DNA from: Flavicella sediminum
Lineage (GTDB): Bacteria > Bacteroidota > Bacteroidia > Flavobacteriales > Flavobacteriaceae
NCBI RefSeq assembly: GCF_006381105.1
Contig: NZ_VDET01000002.1
Span: forward strand, 1,646,123 to 1,710,122
Length of the DNA: 64,000 nt
Direction: 5' to 3'
The notes beneath the pieces are model-generated. The model was given only the letters and a program-made list of their open reading frames with translations. It made no database searches and was not told the DNA's origin. Positions 18,682-26,930 of the stretch are shown piece by piece. The first letter of the stretch is position 1; each line of letters starts with the position of its first letter. The position numbers and the translations under genes were made by a program.

Positions 18682-20325
18682 TTATTTTATAAATAGCTTT
18701 TGCGTTTTAGCAATGGTTTTGTCTTGTAATTTTGCAATATAAACTCCAGGAGCTAAATTTAAAACAACTTCTTGTTTGTTTCCGTCGACCGCTAATGTTT
18801 CAGAATGGATAAGTTGTCCTGTCAACGTATAAATTTGAAGGGTTGTAGTTTCTTTAAATCCTTCTGTAGAAATGGTCGCTTTTCCATTTGTAATCGGATT
18901 TGGGTATATGTTTAAAGTTGATTTCTCGTAGATAGTTACACCTAAGGAATTTTCTATTTCTAAGGTTAAAACAGGAGCTTGTTCGGTAGATTCATCGCTA
19001 ATTCCATAATAATGGGCACCTGTATTTCCTGAGGTAGCATCTACACTTAAACGTAAAAACACATAATCTCCTGCTTCAGCTCCCGCGTCGTATTGTGCAT
19101 TTAAATAAGCGGCTAAGGCGGTATCTCCTGTGTTGCTAGAGTTTACTTCTCTATCGGTTAATATTTCGGTACCTAAAGGTTCCGTATCTCCTGTGTCTCT
19201 AACAAAATAAGCATCTTGAATACCCGTAACTGTTCCGGTAGCATCAGGATACGTGCCGTCATAAAAATTACTTGGAGATATAGTGTTTGAAGCATTGTAA
19301 GGTAGTCCGTATAAGTCAATATCTGATGAAATCCAATGTCTTAAATAGGCCACGTTTATTTTTAAATTAGCACTAGCAACTAATTTACCTTCGGGTCTGG
19401 CAGGTAACTGAAAAGGTAAAATAGCATTGGTGGTATTTGGGGCTCCAGTTGGGTCGCTGGCACCTATTTTTAATACATTTGTTCCGTCAATTGTGTTACC
19501 TCCAATCCAAGGGTTTGTTCCTCCTTCAGCTAAATTAGCGGTGTTTACAATAATTCCATCACCTGTAGGGTTTACATTGTGACTTGTAGTGGGGGTTGGC
19601 TCAACCTCTTCCGCTTCTTCAATTTCCAAAGTTAAGGTAGGAGCATTGGTTGTTGAACCATCATCAACACCAAAATAATGTGCACCCGTGGTTGCAGGAT
19701 TGTCTACATTTAACCTTAAAAATATAAAATCTCCGGCAACTGCACCAGCATCATATTGCGCATTTATATAGGCCGCTAGTGCTGTGTTCCCTGCGGTGCT
19801 TGTTTCTTCAAAACGAGGCGTATCTAAATTTCCTGGCGCTACATTTTTTGCGAAAAAATCATCTTCAATAGCCGTTACTCCTAAAGTGGCATCTGGGTAT
19901 GCATCGTCGAAATGATTTGCTGGATCTATAGTACTCATGGCATTGTAACTTAGTCCATATAAGTCAACATTTGAGGTGATCCATTCTCTTCCATAATTGA
20001 CATGGATTTTTAAACTTGCAGAAGTTACCGACTTACCTGAAGGTCGTTCAGGTAATTTAAAAGGAATAATAGCACTTGTTGTAAATCCAGCTCCGTTGGC
20101 CGCACTAGCTCCAATTTTTAAAGATTGTACACCTCCAACATTGTTTCCGGTTAGATAAGGGTTGAAAGTTGGCATATCAGTTATGTCAGATACAATTCCA
20201 TCATTGTGATAAGCTTGTTCTGGAACAATTTCAGGTTTTATGGTATGTGATGTCTGTGCTTTTGTAGCAAATGGAATAGAAGCAAAAACAATTCCTAAAA
20301 TTGAATTTAAAATTTTATGGTTCAT
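18682..20325 (-). CDS. Two-module secreted binding protein with T9SS sorting domain (copy 1)
   Basis: No known family is recognised with certainty. The 547 residues consist of a signal peptide (ending TKAQ), two tandem copies of the PUL module (about 27-235 and 245-455), an acidic linker between them (EEAEEVEPTPTT), and a type A T9SS sorting domain (IYPNP, LTGQLIHSE, PGVYIAKL). No catalytic motif is present. Each module carries FKLP/FQLP...RP.GK, a DxDLYGL strand, YDAGA..GDF/YxFLRL and HYYGISDES-like ends. The layout recalls DNRLRE/CBM96-type beta-sandwiches, so glycan binding at the cell surface is the best guess. It is very similar to its neighbour at 20349-21983, indicating a local duplication. 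Confidence 0.75.
   Translation of the reverse strand: MNHKILNSILGIVFASIPFATKAQTSHTIKPEIVPEQAYHNDGIVSDITDMPTFNPYLTGNNVGGVQSLKIGASAANGAGFTTSAIIPFKLPERPSGKSVTSASLKIHVNYGREWITSNVDLYGLSYNAMSTIDPANHFDDAYPDATLGVTAIEDDFFAKNVAPGNLDTPRFEETSTAGNTALAAYINAQYDAGAVAGDFIFLRLNVDNPATTGAHYFGVDDGSTTNAPTLTLEIEEAEEVEPTPTTSHNVNPTGDGIIVNTANLAEGGTNPWIGGNTIDGTNVLKIGASDPTGAPNTTNAILPFQLPARPEGKLVASANLKINVAYLRHWISSDIDLYGLPYNASNTISPSNFYDGTYPDATGTVTGIQDAYFVRDTGDTEPLGTEILTDREVNSSNTGDTALAAYLNAQYDAGAEAGDYVFLRLSVDATSGNTGAHYYGISDESTEQAPVLTLEIENSLGVTIYEKSTLNIYPNPITNGKATISTEGFKETTTLQIYTLTGQLIHSETLAVDGNKQEVVLNLAPGVYIAKLQDKTIAKTQKLFIK
19253..19350 (-). repeat. Near-identical 98-bp segment, copy 1
   Basis: This stretch of the second module matches 20920-21017 in the neighbouring gene with only three differences in 98 bases. 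That is closer than the modules around it, which suggests recent duplication or gene conversion between the two genes. Confidence 0.85.
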
Positions 20326-20348
20326 AAATTTTAGTTTTAAAAATTAGT

Positions 20349-21983
20349 TTATTGAATGATTAATTTATGCGTAGCACTTTGGTTTTGGTCCTGTATTTTT
20401 ACAATATATACTCCAGATTCTAAATTTAAAAGAACCTCTTGCGCATTTGCGGCAGCATTTATTGTCTTTGCAAACACCATTTGACCAGCCAATGAATAGA
20501 TTTGAAGTGTGGAGTTTTCTGTAAAGCCTTCTGTAGAAACGGTGATTTTTCCATCTGATACTGGATTAGGGAAAATAGCTACAGTCGATTCTTTGTAAGA
20601 TTTTGTATCCAAAACATTTTCAATTTCTAATGTCAATACAGCAGCTTCTGAAGTAGATTCATCACTGATACCATAGTAATGTGCTCCTGTATTACCAGAA
20701 GTAGCATCTACACTCAATCTTAAAAACACATAATCTCCTTCTTCTGCGCCAGCATCGTATTGCGCATTTAGGTACGAAGCTAAGGCAGCGTCTCCTGAAG
20801 TGTCAGAATTTACTTCTCTATCTGTAAGTATTTCGGTACCTGTTGGCTCAGTGCCTCCTGTATCTCTAACAAAATAGGCATCTTGAATTCCAGTTGCTGT
20901 TTCTGTAGCATCAGGGTAGGTGCCGTCATAAAAATTACTTGGAGATATAGCGTTTGAAGCATTGTAAGGTAGTCCGTATAAGTCAATATCTGAAGAAATC
21001 CAGTGTCTTAAATAGGCAACGTTTATTTTTAAATTGGCACTGGCAACCAATTTACCTTCCGGTCTATTTGGTAGTTGAAAAGGCAAAATAGCGTTTGTTG
21101 TATTTGGATTTCCGCCTGGATCACTAGCTCCTACTTTTAATACAGTAGTTCCGTCAATTGAATTTCCTCCAAGCCATGGATTTGAAGCTCCTTCGGCTAA
21201 ATTAGCGGTGTTTACAATGATTCCATCACCAGTCGGGTTTACATTAAATGTAGTGGTTGGTGTAACTTCCGCTTCTTCAATGACAATTGTTAAGGTAGGT
21301 GCATTGGCGGTAGATCCATCGTCTACACCAAAATAATGGGCACCTGTAGTTGCTGGGTTGTCCACATTTAGTCTTAAAAAAACATAATCTCCAGCGACAG
21401 CACCTGCATCATATTGCGCATTTAAATAAGCCACCAAAGCGGCATCTCCACTAGTGTTTGTTTCTTCAAATCGTGCACTGTCTAAATTTCCTGCGGCAAC
21501 ATTTTTGGCGAAATAATTGTCCTCAATTTCTGTGGCACCAGCAGTAGCGTCAGGATACGCATTGTCGTAATGATTTGCTGCATAAATGGTGCTTGCTGAA
21601 TTGTAAGTAAGTCCATATAAATCAACGTTTGATGTTATCCATTCTCTTCCGTAATTGACATGTACTTTTAAATTAGCACTGGTTACTAATTTTCCTGAAG
21701 GACGTACGGGTAATTTAAAAGGAATGATGGCGCTTGTCGTAAAACTTGCCCCATTGGATGCACTTGCTCCAATTTTTAAAGATTTTATTCCGCCAACGTC
21801 ATTACCATTTAAGTAGGGGTTGTTTGTAGGGACATCTGTTATGTCAGAAACGATTCCATCGTTATAGTAACTTTGAGAAGGAACAATTTCAGGTTTTACA
21901 TTGTAGGTGGTTTGAGCTTGTGCAACAAATGTTGCCATGCTCAGTGTTATTCCTAATAATGAAGTTAGTAGTTTTGCTTTCAT
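20349..21983 (-). CDS. Two-module secreted binding protein with T9SS sorting domain (copy 2)
   Basis: Paralogue of the next gene in the unit, with the same plan: signal peptide (ending VAQAQ), module 1 (about 27-235), a short linker, module 2 (about 243-452) and a type A T9SS sorting domain (IFPNP, LAGQMVFAK, SGVYIVKI). It is 544 residues long. The second modules of the two proteins are nearly the same through the DLYGLPYNAS and AYFVRDTG regions. There is no catalytic signature. Being the second gene after the promoter and upstream of the hairpin at 18631, it should be among the most expressed proteins of the unit. A role as exported glycan-binding or scaffold protein is inferred. Confidence 0.75.
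   Translation of the reverse strand: MKAKLLTSLLGITLSMATFVAQAQTTYNVKPEIVPSQSYYNDGIVSDITDVPTNNPYLNGNDVGGIKSLKIGASASNGASFTTSAIIPFKLPVRPSGKLVTSANLKVHVNYGREWITSNVDLYGLTYNSASTIYAANHYDNAYPDATAGATEIEDNYFAKNVAAGNLDSARFEETNTSGDAALVAYLNAQYDAGAVAGDYVFLRLNVDNPATTGAHYFGVDDGSTANAPTLTIVIEEAEVTPTTTFNVNPTGDGIIVNTANLAEGASNPWLGGNSIDGTTVLKVGASDPGGNPNTTNAILPFQLPNRPEGKLVASANLKINVAYLRHWISSDIDLYGLPYNASNAISPSNFYDGTYPDATETATGIQDAYFVRDTGGTEPTGTEILTDREVNSDTSGDAALASYLNAQYDAGAEEGDYVFLRLSVDATSGNTGAHYYGISDESTSEAAVLTLEIENVLDTKSYKESTVAIFPNPVSDGKITVSTEGFTENSTLQIYSLAGQMVFAKTINAAANAQEVLLNLESGVYIVKIQDQNQSATHKLIIQ
20920..21017 (-). repeat. Near-identical 98-bp segment, copy 2
   Basis: Counterpart of 19253-19350, differing at three positions. 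A third, clearly more divergent relative lies in the module of the NodB-like gene near 22600-22690. Confidence 0.85.
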
Positions 21984-22014
21984 GATTTTTTGGTTTTATT
22001 GTTAAGTATTTAGT

Positions 22015-24336
22015 TTACTGTATAATTAATTTTTCGGTTTTTGATTTTACACCGTTGGTAATTTTAACAATGTATATTCCTGGTTGCAGATTTATTTTTG
22101 TTGTAAATTTTTCTAGTGTATCATTTTTGATAATTTCATGATGCATTAATGTCCCTGCTAATGAATAGATATTCAAGTCGGTTTTTTGTTGTTCGAAACC
22201 ATGCAATGCAAAAGATATTTCTCCATTTGTCACTGGATTTGGATAGATTTCTAAACTAGTTTCTTCATAACTAGTAGTCGTTAGAATATTTTCAATTTCT
22301 AGGCTTAAAGTCGGTGCCAATTCAGTTGATTCATCACTTATTCCGTAGTAATGCGCACCGGTACTGCCCGAGGTAGCGTCTACGCTCAAACGTAAAAAGA
22401 TGTAGTCTCCAGATACGGCACCGGCATCGTATTGTGCATTTATATAAGCAACTAAAGCTGTATCTCCATTGTTGTCAGAATTAACAATTCTATCGGTCAA
22501 AATTTCGGTACCTAAGGGTTCAGAGTCTCCCGTATCTCTTACAAAATAGGCATCTTGAATTCCAGTTACTGTTCCGTTTGCATCAGGGTATGTGCCATCA
22601 TAAAAATTATTTGGAGTAATAGTATTTGAAGTACTATAAGGCAGGCCGTATAAATCAATATCTGATGAAATCCAATGACGTAAATAGGCGACATTTATTT
22701 TTAAATTAGCAGCAGTTACTGATTTTCCTGAAGGTCGTATAGGGAGTTTAAAAGGAAGTATGGCATTGGTTGTAAAGGAAGCTCCTGTAGAAGCACTCTG
22801 ACCAATTTTTAAGACCGTGGTTCCGTCAATTCCATTTCCGTTGAGCCAAGGATTGGTGCCTCCTTCAGCTAAGTTGGCAGCATCAGAAATAATTCCGTCT
22901 CCTGTAGGGGTTATTTCGTAAGTAGAAGTGGCCTCACCACCAGAATCAGGACTTACTGATAGTTGGAAGGTTTTTGAAGAAAAGCTCCTCCCGTTATTGG
23001 CAATAATGGTGATATTTTGATAATCACCAGCATCAGAGTCTGATGGAGAAAAAATTATTTTCCCTGTATTGTCGCCATTGTCTGTTAAAATTCCAAAACT
23101 GGGTAAATTTGAAGTGCTAAAAGAAATGGCATCATTCCCAGTTGTTGCTGCTGAAAAATCTACCTGTAAATTAGCTCCTTCTAACATCGATTTGCTTTCA
23201 AGAGCACTAATTACTGCAGGATCAGCATCAGTAACTCCAGTAAGTGTGACTTGACCACCATCAGGAACTGCCTTTATTATTGCGTATTTATTGCCACTGT
23301 TTGTGATGATTTCAGTTGCAACTGTAGTACCATTTTGGGTTGCTGAAATAGAAGCCCATGAATTGTCAATTCTTATTTTAACGGATAAAGGGAAGTAAAA
23401 AGCGCTGTCTAACATGTCATCTGTTAAAGTGAATTTTATCTCACTAGCAGAGTTGCTGTCAATTGTTAGGTTGTGTGTTGCAAAAGATTGAGAATATTGT
23501 GAGACTTCCGTAAAGCCTGCCACCCATAAATCTGTTTTGTTAGCTAAATATTGTAAAAATTCATCTGTAGTCGTTTCACCAGGTGTGTCGACATAATGAA
23601 AATGTGTGCTAGCCCAACCTCTGTAGTAGTTGCTGCCATAAAGCTTGCTGGTTTTGTCTAAAAGTGGTAAAATATATTTATCTCTATTTGTATCATTTCC
23701 ATAGATATGAACATTAGAAATACTATTGATGTCTAAATAATCTATGGTGTTTGGTTGATTTAAAATCCCAGTAGTTCCTCTTACTCCAATAAATAATTTG
23801 CCAGCTTCTGTTCTGTTTCCTTCTCCAAAAGGATAGGCATATGTCAAGCAATTATTAGTGCCTGAAGTTACATTTGTGTTTACCGTATTTATTGTTGCTT
23901 GAAGTCTGGCTAAATAATCGGTATCTGATGGGTTTGTTTCACCGCTACCTGGTGTTTTGTACCAATTTCTATCATCATGTCCGTTTATTTGACTTCCTAA
24001 GTTTGCAAGGTCGTTGTAAAGTGTCCAGTTTTGCACATTGTATTGTGAGGCGGCTTCTGTAATTACAAACCAAGTAAAATGAAAATTATATTTAGCAATC
24101 ATGGTTTTCCAAAAAGGAATGTTTGATTCATTGTTGTCGTCTATGGTAATCGTAAATGCAGCTAGTTTGTCGTCGCTCCACATACATACATCTCCTTCGC
24201 CAATATTTGTTGGCCAAACTTTATCGGTAACTGTAAATCGAGCGCTTGAAGCACTGTCTAAATTCAAGGTGTTTTGACCTGTTATTTGAATAAAGGGTAT
24301 TGCTAGGAGTAATAAGAAAGTTTTTGTTTTGATCAT
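22015..24336 (-). CDS. NodB-type deacetylase-like protein with Ig-like domain, PUL module and T9SS domain
   Basis: First gene of the ten-gene unit, 773 residues, exported (signal peptide ending near ITGQ). Residues about 40-310 resemble the polysaccharide deacetylase (CE4/NodB) fold. AAFTITIDDNN (D66, D67) stands in the place of the TFDDG motif, GSQINGHDDRNW (H120) in that of the H(S/T)xxH motif, and YAYPFGEGN in that of the third motif. The second metal-binding histidine is not evident, so it may be inactive or have altered chemistry. An Ig-like domain (about 375-470), one PUL module (about 475-685) and a T9SS sorting domain (IYPNP, PGIYIVKI) follow. Fold assignment is moderate; function is uncertain. 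Confidence 0.7.
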   Translation of the reverse strand: MIKTKTFLLLLAIPFIQITGQNTLNLDSASSARFTVTDKVWPTNIGEGDVCMWSDDKLAAFTITIDDNNESNIPFWKTMIAKYNFHFTWFVITEAASQYNVQNWTLYNDLANLGSQINGHDDRNWYKTPGSGETNPSDTDYLARLQATINTVNTNVTSGTNNCLTYAYPFGEGNRTEAGKLFIGVRGTTGILNQPNTIDYLDINSISNVHIYGNDTNRDKYILPLLDKTSKLYGSNYYRGWASTHFHYVDTPGETTTDEFLQYLANKTDLWVAGFTEVSQYSQSFATHNLTIDSNSASEIKFTLTDDMLDSAFYFPLSVKIRIDNSWASISATQNGTTVATEIITNSGNKYAIIKAVPDGGQVTLTGVTDADPAVISALESKSMLEGANLQVDFSAATTGNDAISFSTSNLPSFGILTDNGDNTGKIIFSPSDSDAGDYQNITIIANNGRSFSSKTFQLSVSPDSGGEATSTYEITPTGDGIISDAANLAEGGTNPWLNGNGIDGTTVLKIGQSASTGASFTTNAILPFKLPIRPSGKSVTAANLKINVAYLRHWISSDIDLYGLPYSTSNTITPNNFYDGTYPDANGTVTGIQDAYFVRDTGDSEPLGTEILTDRIVNSDNNGDTALVAYINAQYDAGAVSGDYIFLRLSVDATSGSTGAHYYGISDESTELAPTLSLEIENILTTTSYEETSLEIYPNPVTNGEISFALHGFEQQKTDLNIYSLAGTLMHHEIIKNDTLEKFTTKINLQPGIYIVKITNGVKSKTEKLIIQ

Positions 24337-24411
24337 GAGAATAATTTCTTGGTTTTGGTTGTCTTTGAAATAATGTCAAAGGAGACTTTCAAAGGAATAA
24401 AATGGTGTACT

Positions 24412-24419
24412 CAAATATA
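24412..24419 (-). promoter_or_regulatory. Predicted -7 element of the ten-gene unit
   Basis: Minus-strand TATATTTG matches TAnnTTTG and lies about 76 nt upstream of the NodB-like ATG and 44 nt downstream of box B. The stretch just upstream of it (ACATTAGGTTTACT on the minus strand, 24432-24445) is also present at the same spacing before the 26750 promoter. Confidence 0.75.
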
Positions 24420-24463
24420 CATAATTGACTTAGTAAACCTAATGTTTACAGTGGGTTAGGGGG

Positions 24464-24507
24464 CATAAAAGACAAAACTAACAAATGAATAAGCAGATAG
24501 TATAAAC
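24464..24507 (-). promoter_or_regulatory. PUL box B, conserved 44-bp upstream element (ten-gene unit)
   Basis: Second copy of the box described at 6818-6861, and nearly the same as it at both ends (GTTTATAC at the start and TTTTGTCTTTTATG at the end, read on the minus strand). It sits just after the stop of the upstream beta-helix gene. I see no terminator between that gene and this box. Confidence 0.8.
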
Positions 24508-24569
24508 GCTAAAATGGCTTTTGGTAATTCTTTTGTTTTTTGTGAAGGTTTTTGTTTGGAGGAGTGTAT

Positions 24570-26702
24570 TTACCAGACAAATAAAATTTGCTTTTTTGTT
24601 TCAGACTCAGTTGTGGATTCTAATATGTATTTGCCTGTCGCTAGTTTTAAGTTTTTAGTTCGAAGCGTGTTTTTATGTAAATCTGAAGGTTTCAAACGAT
24701 GTTCATAAACTTGTTGGCCGGACAAATTAAAAAGCTTTAGCTGAATTAGATCATCAGGATGAAAACCAAGAAAGTAGAAGTTAAGGTCGCCGTTAGATAA
24801 TAGGTTTGGAGCACTTGCAATGGTGTTTTTTATTTTTTCAATTTTTTGAGCTGTTTCTTGGTTGAATTCTGGATAGCCAATAGTGATTTCTAAGGAAGGA
24901 CGGTTTTCTTTTGAATTGGCGCTTGCAAAATTCCATCTGTTAAAGTCGGTCACATTGTTGGCATTGGGATTCATTCTTAAAAAAAGGAAATTTTGTGAAT
25001 CTGTTTTTGACGTGATTATTGTATTTAAATAATCTTTAAGTCCGTTTTTAGCTGTTGGACTGGTGTTTATTTCTCCTGTAAATGAGTCGGAATCAATAAA
25101 ATTATTTTGAATAGGTCTCGCAGAAATATCTTGACCGAAGGTTCCTTGGTAATACATGTCTTCTGTTACCCAAAAGTCAGTTTTTGGAGGAAGTCCGTAT
25201 AGGTCAATTCCACCTTGAGGTTGATTGTCGACTTGCGTTAAGTGTACTTTGAAATTGGCTGAAATAACTTTTTTCCCTTTAGGTATATTGGGAAGTTTAA
25301 AAGGAAAGACTCCTGAACCATCAATTCCTTCTCCCACACCTCCAATACGTATTTGAGTTTGCCCGTCCCAATCTCCTTTACCTTTGGCATGTAATTGTCT
25401 GTCTGATTGTTCAGCTATAATTGTTAATTGTTCATTTCCTTCGTCAATTTTTGTGAATTCAAAAGCGCCTATGTTGACAAAATTGCCTAAAGTTCTTTTG
25501 TTTAAAGTGGCATCAAGTTTTGGTGCCATGTCTGAAGTACCCGTGTTTAAGGCAATGGAATAGTTATTTAAGGAAAAATCAAACAATGCCCAGTTTTTAA
25601 AACAGTCATCAAAAGCATGAACTGAAACAGGCAATGTAAGGTTATGGTCTGCAATTCCTTTAATGTTGTCAAATAAAATATTGTTTGCTAAATTGTTTTT
25701 GATGATTAGGTTTGAAGATTCATTTTCTCCAATAAGTTGAATAGCGATCGATGAATTAATTTTTTCTTCTTTGTTAAAATACAATCCAAAATAAGGGTTG
25801 ACGACAGTGTTGTTTACAATTTTAAGATTGTTTAGTTCTCCTTTTAAATATATTCCTTTTGTTCCGTTACTAATGACTAGGTTGTTTTCGAAAATACTGC
25901 TCGATATTTTTAAATCAGTACCATAGATTCCATGCAGTAAACCAATATGTTTTCTATTTGGTTTGGTGAAATTTAAAATAGTATTTCCTCGCATGATAGT
26001 ACCGGTTATTTCATTGGAATGGCAGAAGATACCAATATTAGTTTCTTCGTTAATGGCAATACTTTCTTTAATTATGTTGTATTCAAGTAAGTTTGAGCTA
26101 CCGGAAATTTCAACGCCATATTGGCTAAAAAAATCGATTCTATTATTTCTAATTTGATTTTTTTCTCCAGAAATATTGATTCCTTTTTTGTAAGCCGAAA
26201 TAATATTGTTTTCAATTTTACATTGGGATCCTTTTAATTCAATGGCCGTTGTAGTGTTCTTGTTGGAAAGAAAATTATTTTCTAATAAACGAATTTTACT
26301 ACTGTTCGGATTGATAAGAATAGTGTTGTTGTTTAAGGCGTTATCAAACGTGATGTTTTTAAGTGTCCATCTTGAAGCGCCTAAAATCTCGGTTCCAAAT
26401 ACTATTGAGTTGACAACTGCTCGGTGCGATTCTACGCCAATAATATTTATATATTTTTCATTTTCACCTACAATTTGTACATGACCATGATTTCCGGTTA
26501 ATAAATACAAGTTGTCTCCTATGATGAATTTTTTGCCATTTTCAAAAACAGATTGTAAAGTTTTCCAAGGTTTTTCTTTACTACCATCGTTGGTTGTTTT
26601 TCCGTTTACTGGATCGCAATAAAAATTTGTAGCAAATAGGCTTTGTAGTGTCAATAGGCAAAAAGCGACTAAAAAACTCAATTTTGTATTTCTATTGACC
26701 AT
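24570..26702 (-). CDS. Secreted beta-helix protein with PUL module and divergent T9SS-like end
   Basis: Exported 710-residue protein that forms its own unit behind box C. The signal peptide ends at LFAT. The FYCDPVNGKTTNDGSKEKPW cap and roughly 370 residues of N-N-x-I rungs match the beta-helix protein at 16307-18595. One PUL module follows (about 430-625; FPFKLPNIPKGKKV, DLYGLPP, NFLFLRMNPN). The C-terminal roughly 70 residues look like a divergent T9SS sorting domain (LKLFNLSGQQVYEHRL, ATGKYIL). No lyase catalytic set is clear. It could be a depolymerase, an epimerase or a binding protein. The start is placed at the ATG before the signal peptide. Confidence 0.77.
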   Translation of the reverse strand: MVNRNTKLSFLVAFCLLTLQSLFATNFYCDPVNGKTTNDGSKEKPWKTLQSVFENGKKFIIGDNLYLLTGNHGHVQIVGENEKYINIIGVESHRAVVNSIVFGTEILGASRWTLKNITFDNALNNNTILINPNSSKIRLLENNFLSNKNTTTAIELKGSQCKIENNIISAYKKGINISGEKNQIRNNRIDFFSQYGVEISGSSNLLEYNIIKESIAINEETNIGIFCHSNEITGTIMRGNTILNFTKPNRKHIGLLHGIYGTDLKISSSIFENNLVISNGTKGIYLKGELNNLKIVNNTVVNPYFGLYFNKEEKINSSIAIQLIGENESSNLIIKNNLANNILFDNIKGIADHNLTLPVSVHAFDDCFKNWALFDFSLNNYSIALNTGTSDMAPKLDATLNKRTLGNFVNIGAFEFTKIDEGNEQLTIIAEQSDRQLHAKGKGDWDGQTQIRIGGVGEGIDGSGVFPFKLPNIPKGKKVISANFKVHLTQVDNQPQGGIDLYGLPPKTDFWVTEDMYYQGTFGQDISARPIQNNFIDSDSFTGEINTSPTAKNGLKDYLNTIITSKTDSQNFLFLRMNPNANNVTDFNRWNFASANSKENRPSLEITIGYPEFNQETAQKIEKIKNTIASAPNLLSNGDLNFYFLGFHPDDLIQLKLFNLSGQQVYEHRLKPSDLHKNTLRTKNLKLATGKYILESTTESETKKQILFVW

Positions 26703-26749
26703 GGGTTTTGATTTGATGTTTTCTGACTAAAAATAATATTTAGGAGTCT

Positions 26750-26757
26750 CAAAAGTA
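26750..26757 (-). promoter_or_regulatory. Predicted -7 element of the second beta-helix gene
   Basis: Minus-strand TACTTTTG matches TAnnTTTG. It was found by looking exactly 44 nt downstream of box C, as at the other two sites. It lies 47 nt upstream of the ATG. ACATTAGGTTTACT is shared upstream with the 24412 promoter. Confidence 0.75.
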
Positions 26758-26801
26758 CATAAATACTAAAGTAAACCTAATGTGTATAAGTGTTTAGAGG
26801 G

Positions 26802-26845
26802 TAGAAAAGGCAAAATCCACAAGTGATTAAGCAGATCGTTTAAAG
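26802..26845 (-). promoter_or_regulatory. PUL box C, conserved 44-bp upstream element (beta-helix unit)
   Basis: Third and most divergent copy of the box. It keeps the CTGCTTAATC core exactly and the TTTTGCCTTTT end with one change. Confidence 0.75.
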
Positions 26846-26892
26846 TAGTGAAGCCGAATTTTAAAATTTTCAGAAAAGTTTTTTCCAAGCAT

Positions 26893-26930
26893 AAAAAAAG
26901 CCTTTTAATCAAAAGATTAAAAGGCTTTAG
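26893..26930 (-). terminator. Terminator after tRNA-Leu
   Basis: A long stem (AAAGCCTTTTAATC pairing with GATTAAAAGGCTTT) followed by a T run on the minus strand, directly downstream of the tRNA. Confidence 0.9.

Noticed and set aside
24337-24569. A possible small plus-strand gene starting at 24514
   Set aside because: It overlaps the 3' end of the beta-helix gene antisense, and the gap is explained by box B and the -7 element.
58-26702. Ulvan as the target of the PUL
   Set aside because: GH88, GH78 and GH3 would fit, but there is no sulfatase and no recognisable ulvan lyase, so a non-sulfated acylated glycan is preferred.
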